The position numbers and the translations under genes were made by a program. The notes beneath the pieces are model-generated. The model did not search any database and had not been told where the DNA came from. It saw nothing but the letters and a program-made list of their open reading frames with translations. From Leptolyngbyaceae cyanobacterium (GTDB taxonomy: Bacteria; Cyanobacteriota; Cyanobacteriia; Cyanobacteriales; Aerosakkonemataceae), in NCBI GenBank assembly GCA_036703985.1, contig DATNQN010000026.1:1-64000 (forward strand): DNA of 64,000 nucleotides, in the 5' to 3' direction. Shown here one piece after another: positions 17,033-25,500 of this stretch. Each line of letters begins with the position of its first letter. Position 1 is the first letter of the stretch.

Positions 17033-17329
17033 TTAAAACCAAACCCAAATAATACCGATTAATGCAGAAACACCTAACAATCCCAGTAGCAGAATCAAAG
17101 CACTAGGACTACTTTTAGTTAGTTGGGATACTGTATTGGGAACTAACGTGATAATCAGCATTCCAATTAATATCAGGAAAACGATTAAGCCTTGAATTGC
17201 TAAACTGACGATAGTAATTCGGCTGGGGAAAGGAGAAATTCTTAGAATCGAATGCAGTAGCGAGAAAATAGACCAACCTGTTAGGAAACAGGCGGTGAAG
17301 AATAGGAAACCAGGATGGATAAAAGACAT
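17033..17329 (-). CDS. Small plasmid membrane protein
   Basis: This 98-aa protein has about three hydrophobic helices and a short loop with NTVSQLTKSSP. No family recognised. It precedes the FtsK-like gene on the same strand, separated by the heptad element, and may belong to the same plasmid transfer or maintenance set. Confidence 0.5.
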   Translation of the reverse strand: MSFIHPGFLFFTACFLTGWSIFSLLHSILRISPFPSRITIVSLAIQGLIVFLILIGMLIITLVPNTVSQLTKSSPSALILLLGLLGVSALIGIIWVWF

Positions 17330-17366
17330 GAAGATAGAGAGACAAAGAACAGGGGAGAGGAAAGAA

Positions 17367-17762
17367 TTAGCTAATCTTCAGACCAAATAAAGAAAACTCT
17401 TGCATAAATTGGTTCGAGTATTCTTTAACAGCTTGTTCTGCTTGCTTGTCAGCTTGTTTAGCTTTCGACAGTGCTTCGGCGTGTTTGACTGCCAGTGGGC
17501 CTAATGCTTGAATTGCCTTAGCATCGGCACTCGCTTCCATCGTGGCAGCTTTCCCATGCTGTACCTGAGCTGCCCTCCAAGCGACGTGGTTTTGAGCAGA
17601 AGCGATCGCGATATCCGATAATGCTTTATACCCTCGTTTGGTATACTTGACCGTTTTTTTCGATTCCTTCGCTTGTGCAGCCAATGATTTCGCTTCATCT
17701 TCACTAAAAGTACGTTTGGCTGGTAGCCTGTCTCCAAAGTAATTTTCTGAGAAATAACCCAT
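17367..17762 (-). CDS. Hypothetical Ala/Lys-rich helical plasmid protein
   Basis: This 131-aa soluble protein starts behind AGGAG. Its second half is a long predicted helix rich in Ala, Lys and Gln (KAIQALGPLAVKHAEALSKA and on), which could form a coiled coil. No family recognised; its neighbours are plasmid backbone genes. Confidence 0.55.
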   Translation of the reverse strand: MGYFSENYFGDRLPAKRTFSEDEAKSLAAQAKESKKTVKYTKRGYKALSDIAIASAQNHVAWRAAQVQHGKAATMEASADAKAIQALGPLAVKHAEALSKAKQADKQAEQAVKEYSNQFMQEFSLFGLKIS

Positions 17763-17861
17763 TTAGAACTCCTGAAAAAATCGATTGGTCAGTTGTCAGT
17801 TGTCAGTTGTCAATAGTCAATAGTCAATAGTCAGTAGTTAGTTGTCAAAATCAAAATTTAT

Positions 17862-17962
17862 AGGACTTACGCACTCAGCCAAATTTTCAACGAGATAATG
17901 AGCTTTTTAGCCTCATAACCGATGCCCAGACCAACGAGATTTCGTTTCAGTGCATAAGTCCT
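17862..17962. mobile_element. 101-bp MITE with IS630-like ends
   Basis: Terminal inverted repeats AGGACTTACGCACT and AGTGCATAAGTCCT (13 of 14 matching) bound about 70 bp with no coding capacity. TA flanks both ends, as expected for IS630/Tc1-type insertion. STRR-like tracts (GTCAGTTGTCAGTTGTC near 17788, ACTACTGACCACTA near 18005) lie on both sides. Confidence 0.7.
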
Positions 17963-18041
17963 AATTTATTAATAAATATTGTTCGTTGAAAGTTTGAAAA
18001 CATTAACTACTGACCACTAACTACTGACCACTAACTACTGA

Positions 18042-18407
18042 CTAAATCCCCGAATTCACCAAACACTTTTTGAAGTTAGAAATTGCCGTTTGAGTTTGCT
18101 TTAACTCTTTGGTGATTTGAGAGTTTTGAGTTTGCAGCATTTTGTTTTGTGCTTGCAAAGTTTGGTTCTGCTTATTCATCAGAGATATTTGGTTCGCCAT
18201 CATCTGCAAACCCAAACAGAAACCAAAACCTAAAATTACTAGCACTCCACACACCAAAAGGATAGGTTTGGCATTAGTATTACTCGGATTGATGTTAGTA
18301 GCAATTGGTGTGGAAGTGCAATCGCAAGGTACGAAAGCTTCCGAACGTAGCAACACTCCTGGATACAAAGCAGTAGCTTGTATCCTTTCAAATTCTTGTT
18401 GTTCCAT
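18042..18407 (-). CDS. Membrane-anchored coiled-coil plasmid protein
   Basis: This 121-aa protein has a soluble N-terminus with a CDC motif near residue 28, one membrane helix (about 48-68), and a C-terminal coiled coil rich in Gln and Asn (LMNKQNQTLQAQNKMLQTQN). No family recognised. Confidence 0.5.
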   Translation of the reverse strand: MEQQEFERIQATALYPGVLLRSEAFVPCDCTSTPIATNINPSNTNAKPILLVCGVLVILGFGFCLGLQMMANQISLMNKQNQTLQAQNKMLQTQNSQITKELKQTQTAISNFKKCLVNSGI

Positions 18408-18455
18408 ACTAGGTAATACGTAGTGGGTAATTGCTAATGGATAATTGGTAATTGG

Positions 18456-18567
18456 GTAATGGGTAGTGGGTAGTAGGTAGTGGGAAAGATTGATTACTAT
18501 GTATTACCTGTTACTTATTATCTCTTACCTATTACCTACTACCCACTACCTACTACCTACTACCCAA
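18456..18567. repeat. Heptad-repeat element, copy 2 (inverted)
   Basis: This is the reverse complement of the element at 16906-17031; over a core of about 75 bp only two or three differences are seen. The two copies bracket the genes at 17033-18407 and could support inversion of that segment. Confidence 0.75.
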
Positions 18568-18800
18568 TTAAGGCATAGAAAGGTAAGGAAAATCCCAGCA
18601 ATCAGAAGGATTGGGAGGTAAATTTTTCACTTGGTTAAATAGATTTACCAGTTTTCGCCACATCATCTGTTGTTCTCCCTGACTGAATTGCTGGGTTGAT
18701 AGTTCTTTTCTGAGAACTTGGATTTCCTTAAGGATGCTAATTTCTAATTCTCGAATATCCCGAAGTCTGTTTTCGATGGCAGAAAGCGAATTGCTTTCAG
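18568..18800 (-). pseudogene. Out-of-frame coding continuation downstream of the 178-aa gene
   Basis: In the -1 frame relative to the upstream gene an open stretch encodes a convincing coiled coil (LSAIENRLRDIRELEISILK and on) ending FPYLSMP at stop 18568. The frame is open back to about 18896 but has no ATG, GTG or TTG before an internal ATG-ATG near residue MMWRK. Either the upstream gene once continued into it and has suffered a frameshift, or ribosomes shift. I saw no clear slippery heptamer. Confidence 0.4.
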
Positions 18801-19280
18801 GTGTAACTCCGTGGTTAAAACTAAAGGGTCTTTTGTTTCCTGCCCCTCCGGTAGCACGAACTTTTCTATTAATTGGTCTAATTTGATTTCGCTAGCCGAC
18901 AATTCTTGTAATTTCAGCAAATCAGTAGTAATCTTGGTTGCCGACTTACCAACCGCACGCTTAAGACCTAGTAAATGACCAATTTGAATGCCTGTATTGA
19001 TATCCCCAATCTCTTGCAATCCTTTGACGATACCAGCTTTAATTCTGGCTTCTGTAGCTGATTTATCGGCTTCTAATAATTGCTGGGCAATTTCAGCGCA
19101 TTGAGTGCCTAGCTGTGTAGATAAAGATTCCTCTGCTTCCGGTTCTTCGTATTTGGGCTTTTTTGCCTTTTTGTTCTGAGTGTTCTGAGTGTTCCGAATG
19201 TTCTGGGCGTTCCGAATCACTTCTTCAATCTTTTGTTGAGTTTCAGAATTTACTGGTGTTTGTCCGTTGTTGGTACTCAT
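18744..19280 (-). CDS. Hypothetical plasmid protein
   Basis: This 178-aa protein begins behind AGGAG. The N-terminus is a low-complexity Asn/Gln/Lys region (RNAQNIRNTQNTQN), followed by a helical domain (TQCAEIAQQLLEADKSATEA, LLGLKRAVGKSATKITTDLL). The C-terminus overlaps an out-of-frame coding stretch. Its first 38 bases overlap the end of the upstream gene, so the two are coupled. No family recognised. Confidence 0.55.
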   Translation of the reverse strand: MSTNNGQTPVNSETQQKIEEVIRNAQNIRNTQNTQNKKAKKPKYEEPEAEESLSTQLGTQCAEIAQQLLEADKSATEARIKAGIVKGLQEIGDINTGIQIGHLLGLKRAVGKSATKITTDLLKLQELSASEIKLDQLIEKFVLPEGQETKDPLVLTTELHLKAIRFLPSKTDFGIFEN

Positions 19281-19650
19281 TTTTTAACTCCTGAAATTGC
19301 TTTTCTATGTCAATACCCTCTAATAAGAGCGCTTGTTCTGCTAATCCTGCCTGCTTCAGCGCTATGTAAGTGAAATGGCTGTAATTTGGCTTACCCAGAG
19401 CTTTTTTTACTCCTACTTTTAGCCACAAGTGCAGTGCTAACACTTCTTTAACTTGCGACCAACCGAGGATTTTTTGTTCCTTTTTGGGGGAGAAGTAATT
19501 TAAAGCTTTTAGGTAGGAATTGATAGTATCTCTGGTTTTGATACCTAAAAGCTGCCGCAGATTTAAAACGCTTATCCCATCGGCGTTAGCCGCATTAACC
19601 GATATGGTTTTGTAGCCATAGCGTCGAGGCGTCTTTTTAATTTGTGGCAT
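19243..19650 (-). CDS. Hypothetical plasmid DNA-binding-like protein
   Basis: This 135-aa basic protein contains ISVLNLRQLLGIKTRDTINS followed by a GWSQVKEVLALHLWL segment, a layout resembling a helix-turn-helix or MerR-like head, but the match is weak. It overlaps the next gene by 38 bases. Confidence 0.5.
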   Translation of the reverse strand: MPQIKKTPRRYGYKTISVNAANADGISVLNLRQLLGIKTRDTINSYLKALNYFSPKKEQKILGWSQVKEVLALHLWLKVGVKKALGKPNYSHFTYIALKQAGLAEQALLLEGIDIEKQFQELKNEYQQRTNTSKF

Positions 19651-19718
19651 TACATCGAGGGGTAGACACTCTTTTAAAATAAAAAAAATCCCAATTATTT
19701 GCTATGTCTGATTGACGG

Positions 19719-19952
19719 TTAATTAGTTTTTTCTTGACGGGAGATTCGTTCATCAATTTCGCCGAAGTGTTGGCAAATGTGTGGCTTTGGTTCTACGTAT
19801 CTAGCACTGGTTGGTTTGGCTAAGTAGTGACTCAGCGTATCGATAGGAATTTGGCTGATTTCGTGTAATTCTTCCAGTGACATTCCATGTTTTTGTTTGA
19901 ATTCTCTGGGATGAATTGGTGTTGGTATGTAATAAATTGATTTTGGTATCAC
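19719..19952 (-). CDS. Small HTH-like plasmid protein
   Basis: This 77-aa protein contains LEELHEISQIPIDTLSHYL, compatible with a helix-turn-helix (the ISQIPIDTLSHYLAKP part resembles a recognition helix). No family assigned. It lies upstream of the 135-aa gene on the same strand. Confidence 0.5.
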   Translation of the reverse strand: MIPKSIYYIPTPIHPREFKQKHGMSLEELHEISQIPIDTLSHYLAKPTSARYVEPKPHICQHFGEIDERISRQEKTN

Positions 19953-20176
19953 GTTGCACTCCTAAAACAATCGAGCAATTCAAAAAGCAAAGCTCAACCT
20001 TAAACCTGAACCTTGCTTGTTAATTCTGATTTTTATTTCTTCAGTTGTTCAAAACTTGTACTGCTATTGACAATGGCAGTAAAATGTTGTTGAATCAAAG
20101 GCTCTAAAAGCAAAATTTTAAAACTTAGTTTTCAATTTTGAATTTTGAATGCGTGAATTTTGAATTTTGGATTGAT

Positions 20177-20689
20177 TTACCTGCCCCATTCGCGCAACAT
20201 GGTGTGGCAAAATTTAGGAATATTTGCGGGTTCTACGATAACCAAAGCGCCTTTATGCAGTCGGGAATTTACGGTTTCGTATCTACCAGCCGGGTTATGA
20301 CTGGCCGTATCGTTTACTAAAATGCCGCTTGCAACTAAACTATCGATGATGGCTGCAAATCTATTGTCGGGGTCGCCCCGATGTCCGCCTACGAATAACA
20401 CCGATACTCTGGCAGAAGTAATTGGTAGTGCTGTTGGCGAATACTGACTTACCATGCAGCGTTCCAGGTCAAAAGTTTGGCTGTTGCATTGTAGTTGGGC
20501 GATAATTTTGGTGACGGTTCTGTTTTTCCATTCTCGGTAGTTGGGGTGCAAAAAGGCCGTCCCTTTACCAAAGCGGGGGCGCAGTTTACTGACTACCTGA
20601 CCGGGAAGCCATATTCTCAAATCTCGCGAAGAAAAGAATGATTCCCGTTGGCAGTCGTAGTCATTCGCTATCAGCGCTGTTTTTTTCAT
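20177..20689 (-). CDS. RusA-like Holliday-junction resolvase
   Basis: This 170-aa protein carries the RusA signature GDPDNRFAAIIDSLVASGIL followed by NDT, with Asp107 and Asp109 as expected metal ligands. RusA-type enzymes cut four-way junctions and are typical of phages and plasmids. The N-terminal half contains a basic region (RPRFGKGTAF). It lies next to the DNA methyltransferase. Confidence 0.7.
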   Translation of the reverse strand: MKKTALIANDYDCQRESFFSSRDLRIWLPGQVVSKLRPRFGKGTAFLHPNYREWKNRTVTKIIAQLQCNSQTFDLERCMVSQYSPTALPITSARVSVLFVGGHRGDPDNRFAAIIDSLVASGILVNDTASHNPAGRYETVNSRLHKGALVIVEPANIPKFCHTMLREWGR

Positions 20690-20882
20690 TTGGTTTCTGG
20701 CAGTTGCTATAATTTCCTCTTTCTTTCAAACAGTCGAATTCGATTTCAGCACGAACTTTCCCAATCCAAAACCTAAATTCTAAATAAATTTGAATTTAGA
20801 ATTTCCAATTTGAATTGAACAAATATTTTTTTGGCCGAATCAGATGGAGAGTAAGAAAATCCACCGGAAAAAGCAAGTTGCT

Positions 20883-23800
20883 TTAAAATTCGATATCCTC
20901 TTCCATCGCGTCGGGTACGCTAGCATTCCCCATATCATTAATGAATGCTTTGAATGCTTCTAACCCGGTATATTTTTGCCCATCAGTGCTGCGATAGTCA
21001 CCGCGTGTTGACCAACCAAACCAGCCTAGTAATTGTGCTAAGGTTCCGAACTCTGATGCGATTGTTTCTATTTCTTTTTCTTGCTGTTGTTCTTTATCGG
21101 CTACAGTTTGTTGATATTCTTGCAGTTCTTGTCGCTGTTTGATAATGGTTTGCTCGAAATTTGATAGTTCCTTTCTCAATGGTTCGTGTTCTGGTATTTC
21201 GAGGATGATATTTGAGGTTTTAACGAGTGTTTTATGGGTTAGCCCTTGCGCTACTAAGTGGTCTAATAACACCCACCATGAATCTGGCTCTCGTTCCCAT
21301 TTTCCTACGATTTCACCTGCATATCCCGTCCACATATCGTGGTTGATAACTATGATTCTCGCGCCTATTTCAATGTTGTTCGTGCGGGTAATGTTGGTAG
21401 TGGAAGAGTCGCTATTACTATTTGATTTGGTGGTTTTAAATTCATCTAGAAGGGCAGTTTTTTCTCGTGCCAATTGTTGGGATTCTGCTAATTGCGCGTT
21501 AGCTGCCGCGTGCATTTGTTGGAGTGACTCGTAAGTTTGTCGTAAAGTTTGAATGTCTTGTCGCAATTGATTCAATTCTTCGGTTTTATTATCATCAGCT
21601 TTAACGGTAGCAGCAGCGGGTGATGACTTTTCTTTTCGCAGTAGGTCTAATTCGGCTTTGAGTTGTCGAATCGTGGCATTTTGTTGTTGGATTAGTTCGG
21701 TTAGTTCGCTGTATTCGCGAGTGGTGATGGGGATGCCACCGCCGTTGTGTTTGGTGTTAGATTTGTGTAAGTAACTGGCAATGGCTATTGCCATTTCTCC
21801 AGTGGTTGGTTGGGCGTCTACTTCGTGGGTTCTTAGTTTGGCTAGCAGTTGGGCTTTGGCGATTATCGGTTCTCGTTCGTTTTCTGCGATGTTCCAGACT
21901 TGATAAGCGCGATCGCATTCTGTTTCTGATACAATGGTTTGGCTTAGTTCGGTGTGGTTGTTGGCAATGGCGTTGGATAGGTTGTTGACGGCTTTATCGG
22001 ATAAGCCTAAGCGGGTGGATAGTTGACGGCGACATTTGTCTAGTTTGGTTAGTTTGTTTTCGATTTCGTTGGTTAGTGACTCATCTCCTTGGTTAGCGGC
22101 GGTTTTGAATTGGTCGTGTAAGTTGAGTGATGTGGAGAGAATTGTATTTAGTTCCTGATAGGTGTCGGGGTCGATTGGTTTGACTTCGTTGGGGAAAAAT
22201 TCTTGGAGTTCTCCCGATAGTAGTTGAACTGAGATGATTTCTTCATCCTGGATATTTTGAACCAAGGCGATGTTACCGGAGTGTTCTGAGTCTGAGGCTA
22301 ATATTTTGACTGGTTTGCCGATAGCGATTTCTGGGATGGAAGGGGGGCAAGTGTTTTCAGCTTTTACTCTTTGTTTGATGAGGGAAATCGTCCATTTGGC
22401 GTCTTCGTTTAAGATTTGCTCGATTTGTGCTTCCGTTCCTGCCAATAGTGCGGCGGCATGGCAGATGGGCATATTGAGGATTTTATCGTAGAGTTGGGGA
22501 CATTTTTCGATTAGTTTGGCTTGGGCTAGGATGTTGCGGTAGTAACGGACTATTTCTTTGGGAAAGCAGTGTTTTAGTAGTTCTTTTAGTTCGCTTTCTC
22601 CTAATGCTGTTTCTAGTTCTAGTAGTTTGTAGCCTAGTTCTAAGCTTTGTTCTTTTAGTTTACTGAGGGTGGCTGTGTGGGAGGAACCCAATTCGACGAC
22701 TTCTTTAGCTAAGGCGATGGTTTGACTGCTAGTTTCGGGTGGAAATTGATAGTTTTTTAATGGTGAAATTGTAGTAGATGACATGATATTGCTCCTGATA
22801 TTAGTTGAGTTTTCTGAAAAGGTTGAAAAATCGCTGTTTTGATTGAGGTGGTTGGTTGTTTTGGCTGGTATAGCCTGGAAATTGTTAATAGAATTTGCGA
22901 GTGCGTTTAGTATTTGCCGTCCGACTGCTAGCGCTAGCAGTGGCGGTACGGCGTTACCGATTTGTCGGTGTCCTCGCCATTTGGTAGGAGAGAATTGAAA
23001 CCAGTCGGGGAATGAGGATAGTCTGGCGGCTTCTCGGACGGTGATTACTCTGGGATATTCTGGGTGAATGGGACGGGGTGCAGTATGTCTTCCTCGTTCG
23101 CTATCCGTTCCGGCTCTTAAGGTGTGGGATTGCGTTTGGTAATCTAAACGGTACAAACGGCTAATTGGCTCGATTTCTCCGTAGGGTGTGGTGATAAATC
23201 TGGTGATGACTTCTGGTGAGTGGTCGGTGAGGGTGCAGCCTGTTAGTTGTTGAGGATGCCAGTTGGTTGGAGGGGTAAAGATGTTATTGAGGTATTGAGA
23301 GTATTCCCCCGGCTGCCAGTTGGTTTCTACGATGTCTTGATTGAGGTCTAGCAGGGCTTCTAATGGCTTTAAGTCGAATAGGGCATCCCAAACTGTGATT
23401 TTGTCTTTGGCTGGCTGTGGGACGCTGATTGATGTGTCTAGGCAACCGACCCAGAATAAGCGTTCTCTGGATTGGGGTACGCGATAGTCGGCGGCGTTGA
23501 GTCGCCATTCTTGGATTTGGTAGCCGTGACTGAGTAATTGTTGCCAGCAGTGGTTGACGAGTTCTGCATGGCGTTCATCTCTCATTCCGGCGACGTTTTC
23601 CATCAGGAAAGCGCGGGGATGCAGTTCTTTGATTAGTCGAACGAAGTGGTGGATGCCGCTGTTGCGGGTGTCTTGGGGGTTTCTTTTGCCGATGCGGGAG
23701 AATCCCTGACATGATGGGCCACCGATGATGAGGTCGATGGGGTTTTTGTTGCCGATGTGGGACGTGATTTCGGCTGCTGTTAGTTGGGTGATGTCGCTAC

Positions 23801-23987
23801 ACAACACCGGGGTGTTGGGGAAGTTTACCCCGTACTGCGCTGCTGTTTGGGGGTCTTTTTCGATTGCTAGGGCTATTTTTAACCCAGCCGCTTCCATTCC
23901 TAAGTCCAATCCTCCCACTCCGGCATATAGGCTGATTGCCTGTGGTCGAGGATGAATGGGGATGCTGAAATCGTCTGGGTGTGGCAT
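20883..23987 (-). CDS. C5 cytosine DNA methyltransferase with a 630-residue extension
   Basis: Residues 1-390 form a DNA cytosine-5 methyltransferase: motif I LYAGVGGLDLGMEAAG, motif IV GGPSCQGFS (catalytic Cys93), ENV (130-132), QSRERLFWVG and the closing GNAVPP. The remainder is unlike methyltransferases: a ParB/KfrA-like helical part (HCFPKEIVRYYRNILAQAKL), long coiled coils (near 770-880) and a small beta domain with DMWTGYAGEIVGKW resembling a KOW/SH3-like fold. An internal ATG at 22784 (residue 402) has AGGAG at ideal distance, so a separate 633-aa C-terminal product may be made. No partner restriction enzyme is visible, so an orphan methylase is likely. Confidence 0.85.
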   Translation of the reverse strand: MPHPDDFSIPIHPRPQAISLYAGVGGLDLGMEAAGLKIALAIEKDPQTAAQYGVNFPNTPVLCSDITQLTAAEITSHIGNKNPIDLIIGGPSCQGFSRIGKRNPQDTRNSGIHHFVRLIKELHPRAFLMENVAGMRDERHAELVNHCWQQLLSHGYQIQEWRLNAADYRVPQSRERLFWVGCLDTSISVPQPAKDKITVWDALFDLKPLEALLDLNQDIVETNWQPGEYSQYLNNIFTPPTNWHPQQLTGCTLTDHSPEVITRFITTPYGEIEPISRLYRLDYQTQSHTLRAGTDSERGRHTAPRPIHPEYPRVITVREAARLSSFPDWFQFSPTKWRGHRQIGNAVPPLLALAVGRQILNALANSINNFQAIPAKTTNHLNQNSDFSTFSENSTNIRSNIMSSTTISPLKNYQFPPETSSQTIALAKEVVELGSSHTATLSKLKEQSLELGYKLLELETALGESELKELLKHCFPKEIVRYYRNILAQAKLIEKCPQLYDKILNMPICHAAALLAGTEAQIEQILNEDAKWTISLIKQRVKAENTCPPSIPEIAIGKPVKILASDSEHSGNIALVQNIQDEEIISVQLLSGELQEFFPNEVKPIDPDTYQELNTILSTSLNLHDQFKTAANQGDESLTNEIENKLTKLDKCRRQLSTRLGLSDKAVNNLSNAIANNHTELSQTIVSETECDRAYQVWNIAENEREPIIAKAQLLAKLRTHEVDAQPTTGEMAIAIASYLHKSNTKHNGGGIPITTREYSELTELIQQQNATIRQLKAELDLLRKEKSSPAAATVKADDNKTEELNQLRQDIQTLRQTYESLQQMHAAANAQLAESQQLAREKTALLDEFKTTKSNSNSDSSTTNITRTNNIEIGARIIVINHDMWTGYAGEIVGKWEREPDSWWVLLDHLVAQGLTHKTLVKTSNIILEIPEHEPLRKELSNFEQTIIKQRQELQEYQQTVADKEQQQEKEIETIASEFGTLAQLLGWFGWSTRGDYRSTDGQKYTGLEAFKAFINDMGNASVPDAMEEDIEF

Positions 23988-24072
23988 GATAATAATCCGT
24001 TTTTTGCTTTGTGCCTCGGTTGGTAGCCGGGGCTTTTACTTTCTTTTCGATCATTATACGCAATTTACGTAT

Positions 24073-24333
24073 TTAATTACCAGAGTCTAAGAGATCGGAT
24101 AAGTCATCTGCTTTTACTAACTCTCTGATTTGGTTAAGTATGTCTTCTTTGTGAAGAGTGACCGCAACTGAGTCAGGACGGCCTGAAAAGTCTGGCCCCC
24201 AGCCTTCAATTGTTCGTTCCGATAACCCTGTTACTCTTGAGAGAACTTTTACACAGGCTTTGTAATAGCCTCTTTCTCCTGGCTCGATGTTCTTAACCCA
24301 TTTCCGGCAAAATTCCACAGGTTCCAAAATCAA
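24073..24333 (-). CDS. Small HTH-like regulator with TTG start and leader peptide
   Basis: This 86-aa protein contains VLSRVTGLSERTIEGWGPDF, a helix-turn-helix-like stretch. No ATG is in frame; the start appears to be TTG 24333. Just upstream a 9-codon frame (ATG 24359, strong AGGAGG) ends at TGA 24330, overlapping the TTG in TTGA, so translation of the main gene is probably coupled to the leader. It precedes the methyltransferase gene and may control it. Confidence 0.6.
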   Translation of the reverse strand: MILEPVEFCRKWVKNIEPGERGYYKACVKVLSRVTGLSERTIEGWGPDFSGRPDSVAVTLHKEDILNQIRELVKADDLSDLLDSGN

Positions 24334-24359
24334 TCTCTTGAACGCATCGAATCTATCAT
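24330..24359 (-). CDS. 9-aa leader peptide
   Basis: ATG behind AGGAGG reads MIDSMRSRD and stops at TGA, whose bases overlap the TTG start of the 86-aa regulator. The arrangement suggests translational coupling rather than a functional peptide. Confidence 0.4.
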   Translation of the reverse strand: MIDSMRSRD

Positions 24360-24639
24360 GTACCTCCTATAGGTTTCTTATAATAAGGCACGCTCCGTAT
24401 ATTACGTATTTCACGTATAGATAACTTGCACAAGCAGGTCTACTTTTAACAAGATCGCTTTTTTCAACCAGCTATTTATTACGAGTAATACGAATAACGC
24501 GAAACTCTTATTTTAAGGATTATCTCTAGTTCCACTAAAAAGTCAAGTTGGATTTCGTGAATTTTTGTGAAAAGTGTAAAAATCGAGTTATGGCAGTTGT
24601 GCTGCTAACTGGAGCAAACAGTAAACAGCGAGGAACTAC

Positions 24640-25500
24640 GTGGCAAGACCTAAAAAAGAAGACCATCCGGAGCGCCTTGAACGATGGGCTGGGCTATTAA
24701 ACCACCTTAAGCAGCAAATTCAAGTTAATTTGGATGAACAACAAAAAAATGAGCTTCTTTTGCGCTTTTTGAGCCGAAATGCCTCAAAATCTATTGCTTC
24801 TTTGACATCTTTAGAGCGTTGGCTAGCTGGAGAACAGTTACCTAGCCCTACTACTCGTGCTTTGGTAGCATCTGCTTTAGGACTTTCCAGGCAAGTGCTA
24901 GATGGTTTTTTGTTCAAAGGAACTCCAAGTTGGATGGAGTTAAGTCAAATGCTTCCGCCTATTTCTCAAGAATATAAAAATCCTTCCTATTTGGATTTGG
25001 GAGCAATAGACGCTAGAAATGAAGCTAATTTATTACCGATAATTAAATTATTATTATCTTATTTATCTCTGTCAAAGCTAGTAGAAATTAGAGATTTTAT
25101 TAGCAGTCAAATTGAACAAGAAATAACTCGTTTGAAGTTAAACATTTCTACTTATCAGAACCATCCACTTCGGCTAATTATTCAAGAAAATTGTATCCGT
25201 TCGGGCGGAAGCGAGCGGTTTGCAGAAATTATATTAAGTGGAGAGCCTAAAGATTTGACTCGCTCCTCACTGTTCGATATTATTACAGGAATACGCTTGC
25301 CAAACCAAAAAGAGCTTAAAGCTTTGTCTCTTTACTTAAAAGATAGGGATAACAACTATTATCCTCATGATTTTTTAGCGGCTCTACTTGCAGACAAAAA
25401 AGTTGACAATAATCAATTAAATTGGAACGATCGGAATTGTCAAGAAAATTTTAGTTTGGAGAAAACTGAGAATGGTGCTAATTATGAAGGAGGAAATTAA
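24640..25500 (+). CDS. Plasmid regulator-like protein with HTH-like N-terminus
   Basis: This 286-aa protein starts with GTG behind AGGA. The basic N-terminus (MARPKKEDHPERLERW) and the segment ASLTSLERWLAG...TRALVASALGLS suggest a DNA-binding head; a helical middle follows, and a second ERFAEIILSGEPKDLTRSSL region resembles another helix-turn-helix. The exact family is not recognised. Its TAA overlaps the ATG of the next gene, so both are translated together. Confidence 0.6.
   Translation: MARPKKEDHPERLERWAGLLNHLKQQIQVNLDEQQKNELLLRFLSRNASKSIASLTSLERWLAGEQLPSPTTRALVASALGLSRQVLDGFLFKGTPSWMELSQMLPPISQEYKNPSYLDLGAIDARNEANLLPIIKLLLSYLSLSKLVEIRDFISSQIEQEITRLKLNISTYQNHPLRLIIQENCIRSGGSERFAEIILSGEPKDLTRSSLFDIITGIRLPNQKELKALSLYLKDRDNNYYPHDFLAALLADKKVDNNQLNWNDRNCQENFSLEKTENGANYEGGN

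Larger units (their letters stand above)
24065..24411. promoter_or_regulatory. Repeated TTACGTATTT words flanking the 86-aa gene
   Basis: TTACGTATTT occurs at 24065-24074, overlapping the 3' end of the 86-aa gene in the gap before the methyltransferase gene, and again at 24402-24411, upstream of the 86-aa gene, where it is part of the imperfect palindrome TACGTATTTCACGTATA. They may be operators for this small regulator. This is inference from repetition only. Confidence 0.35.
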
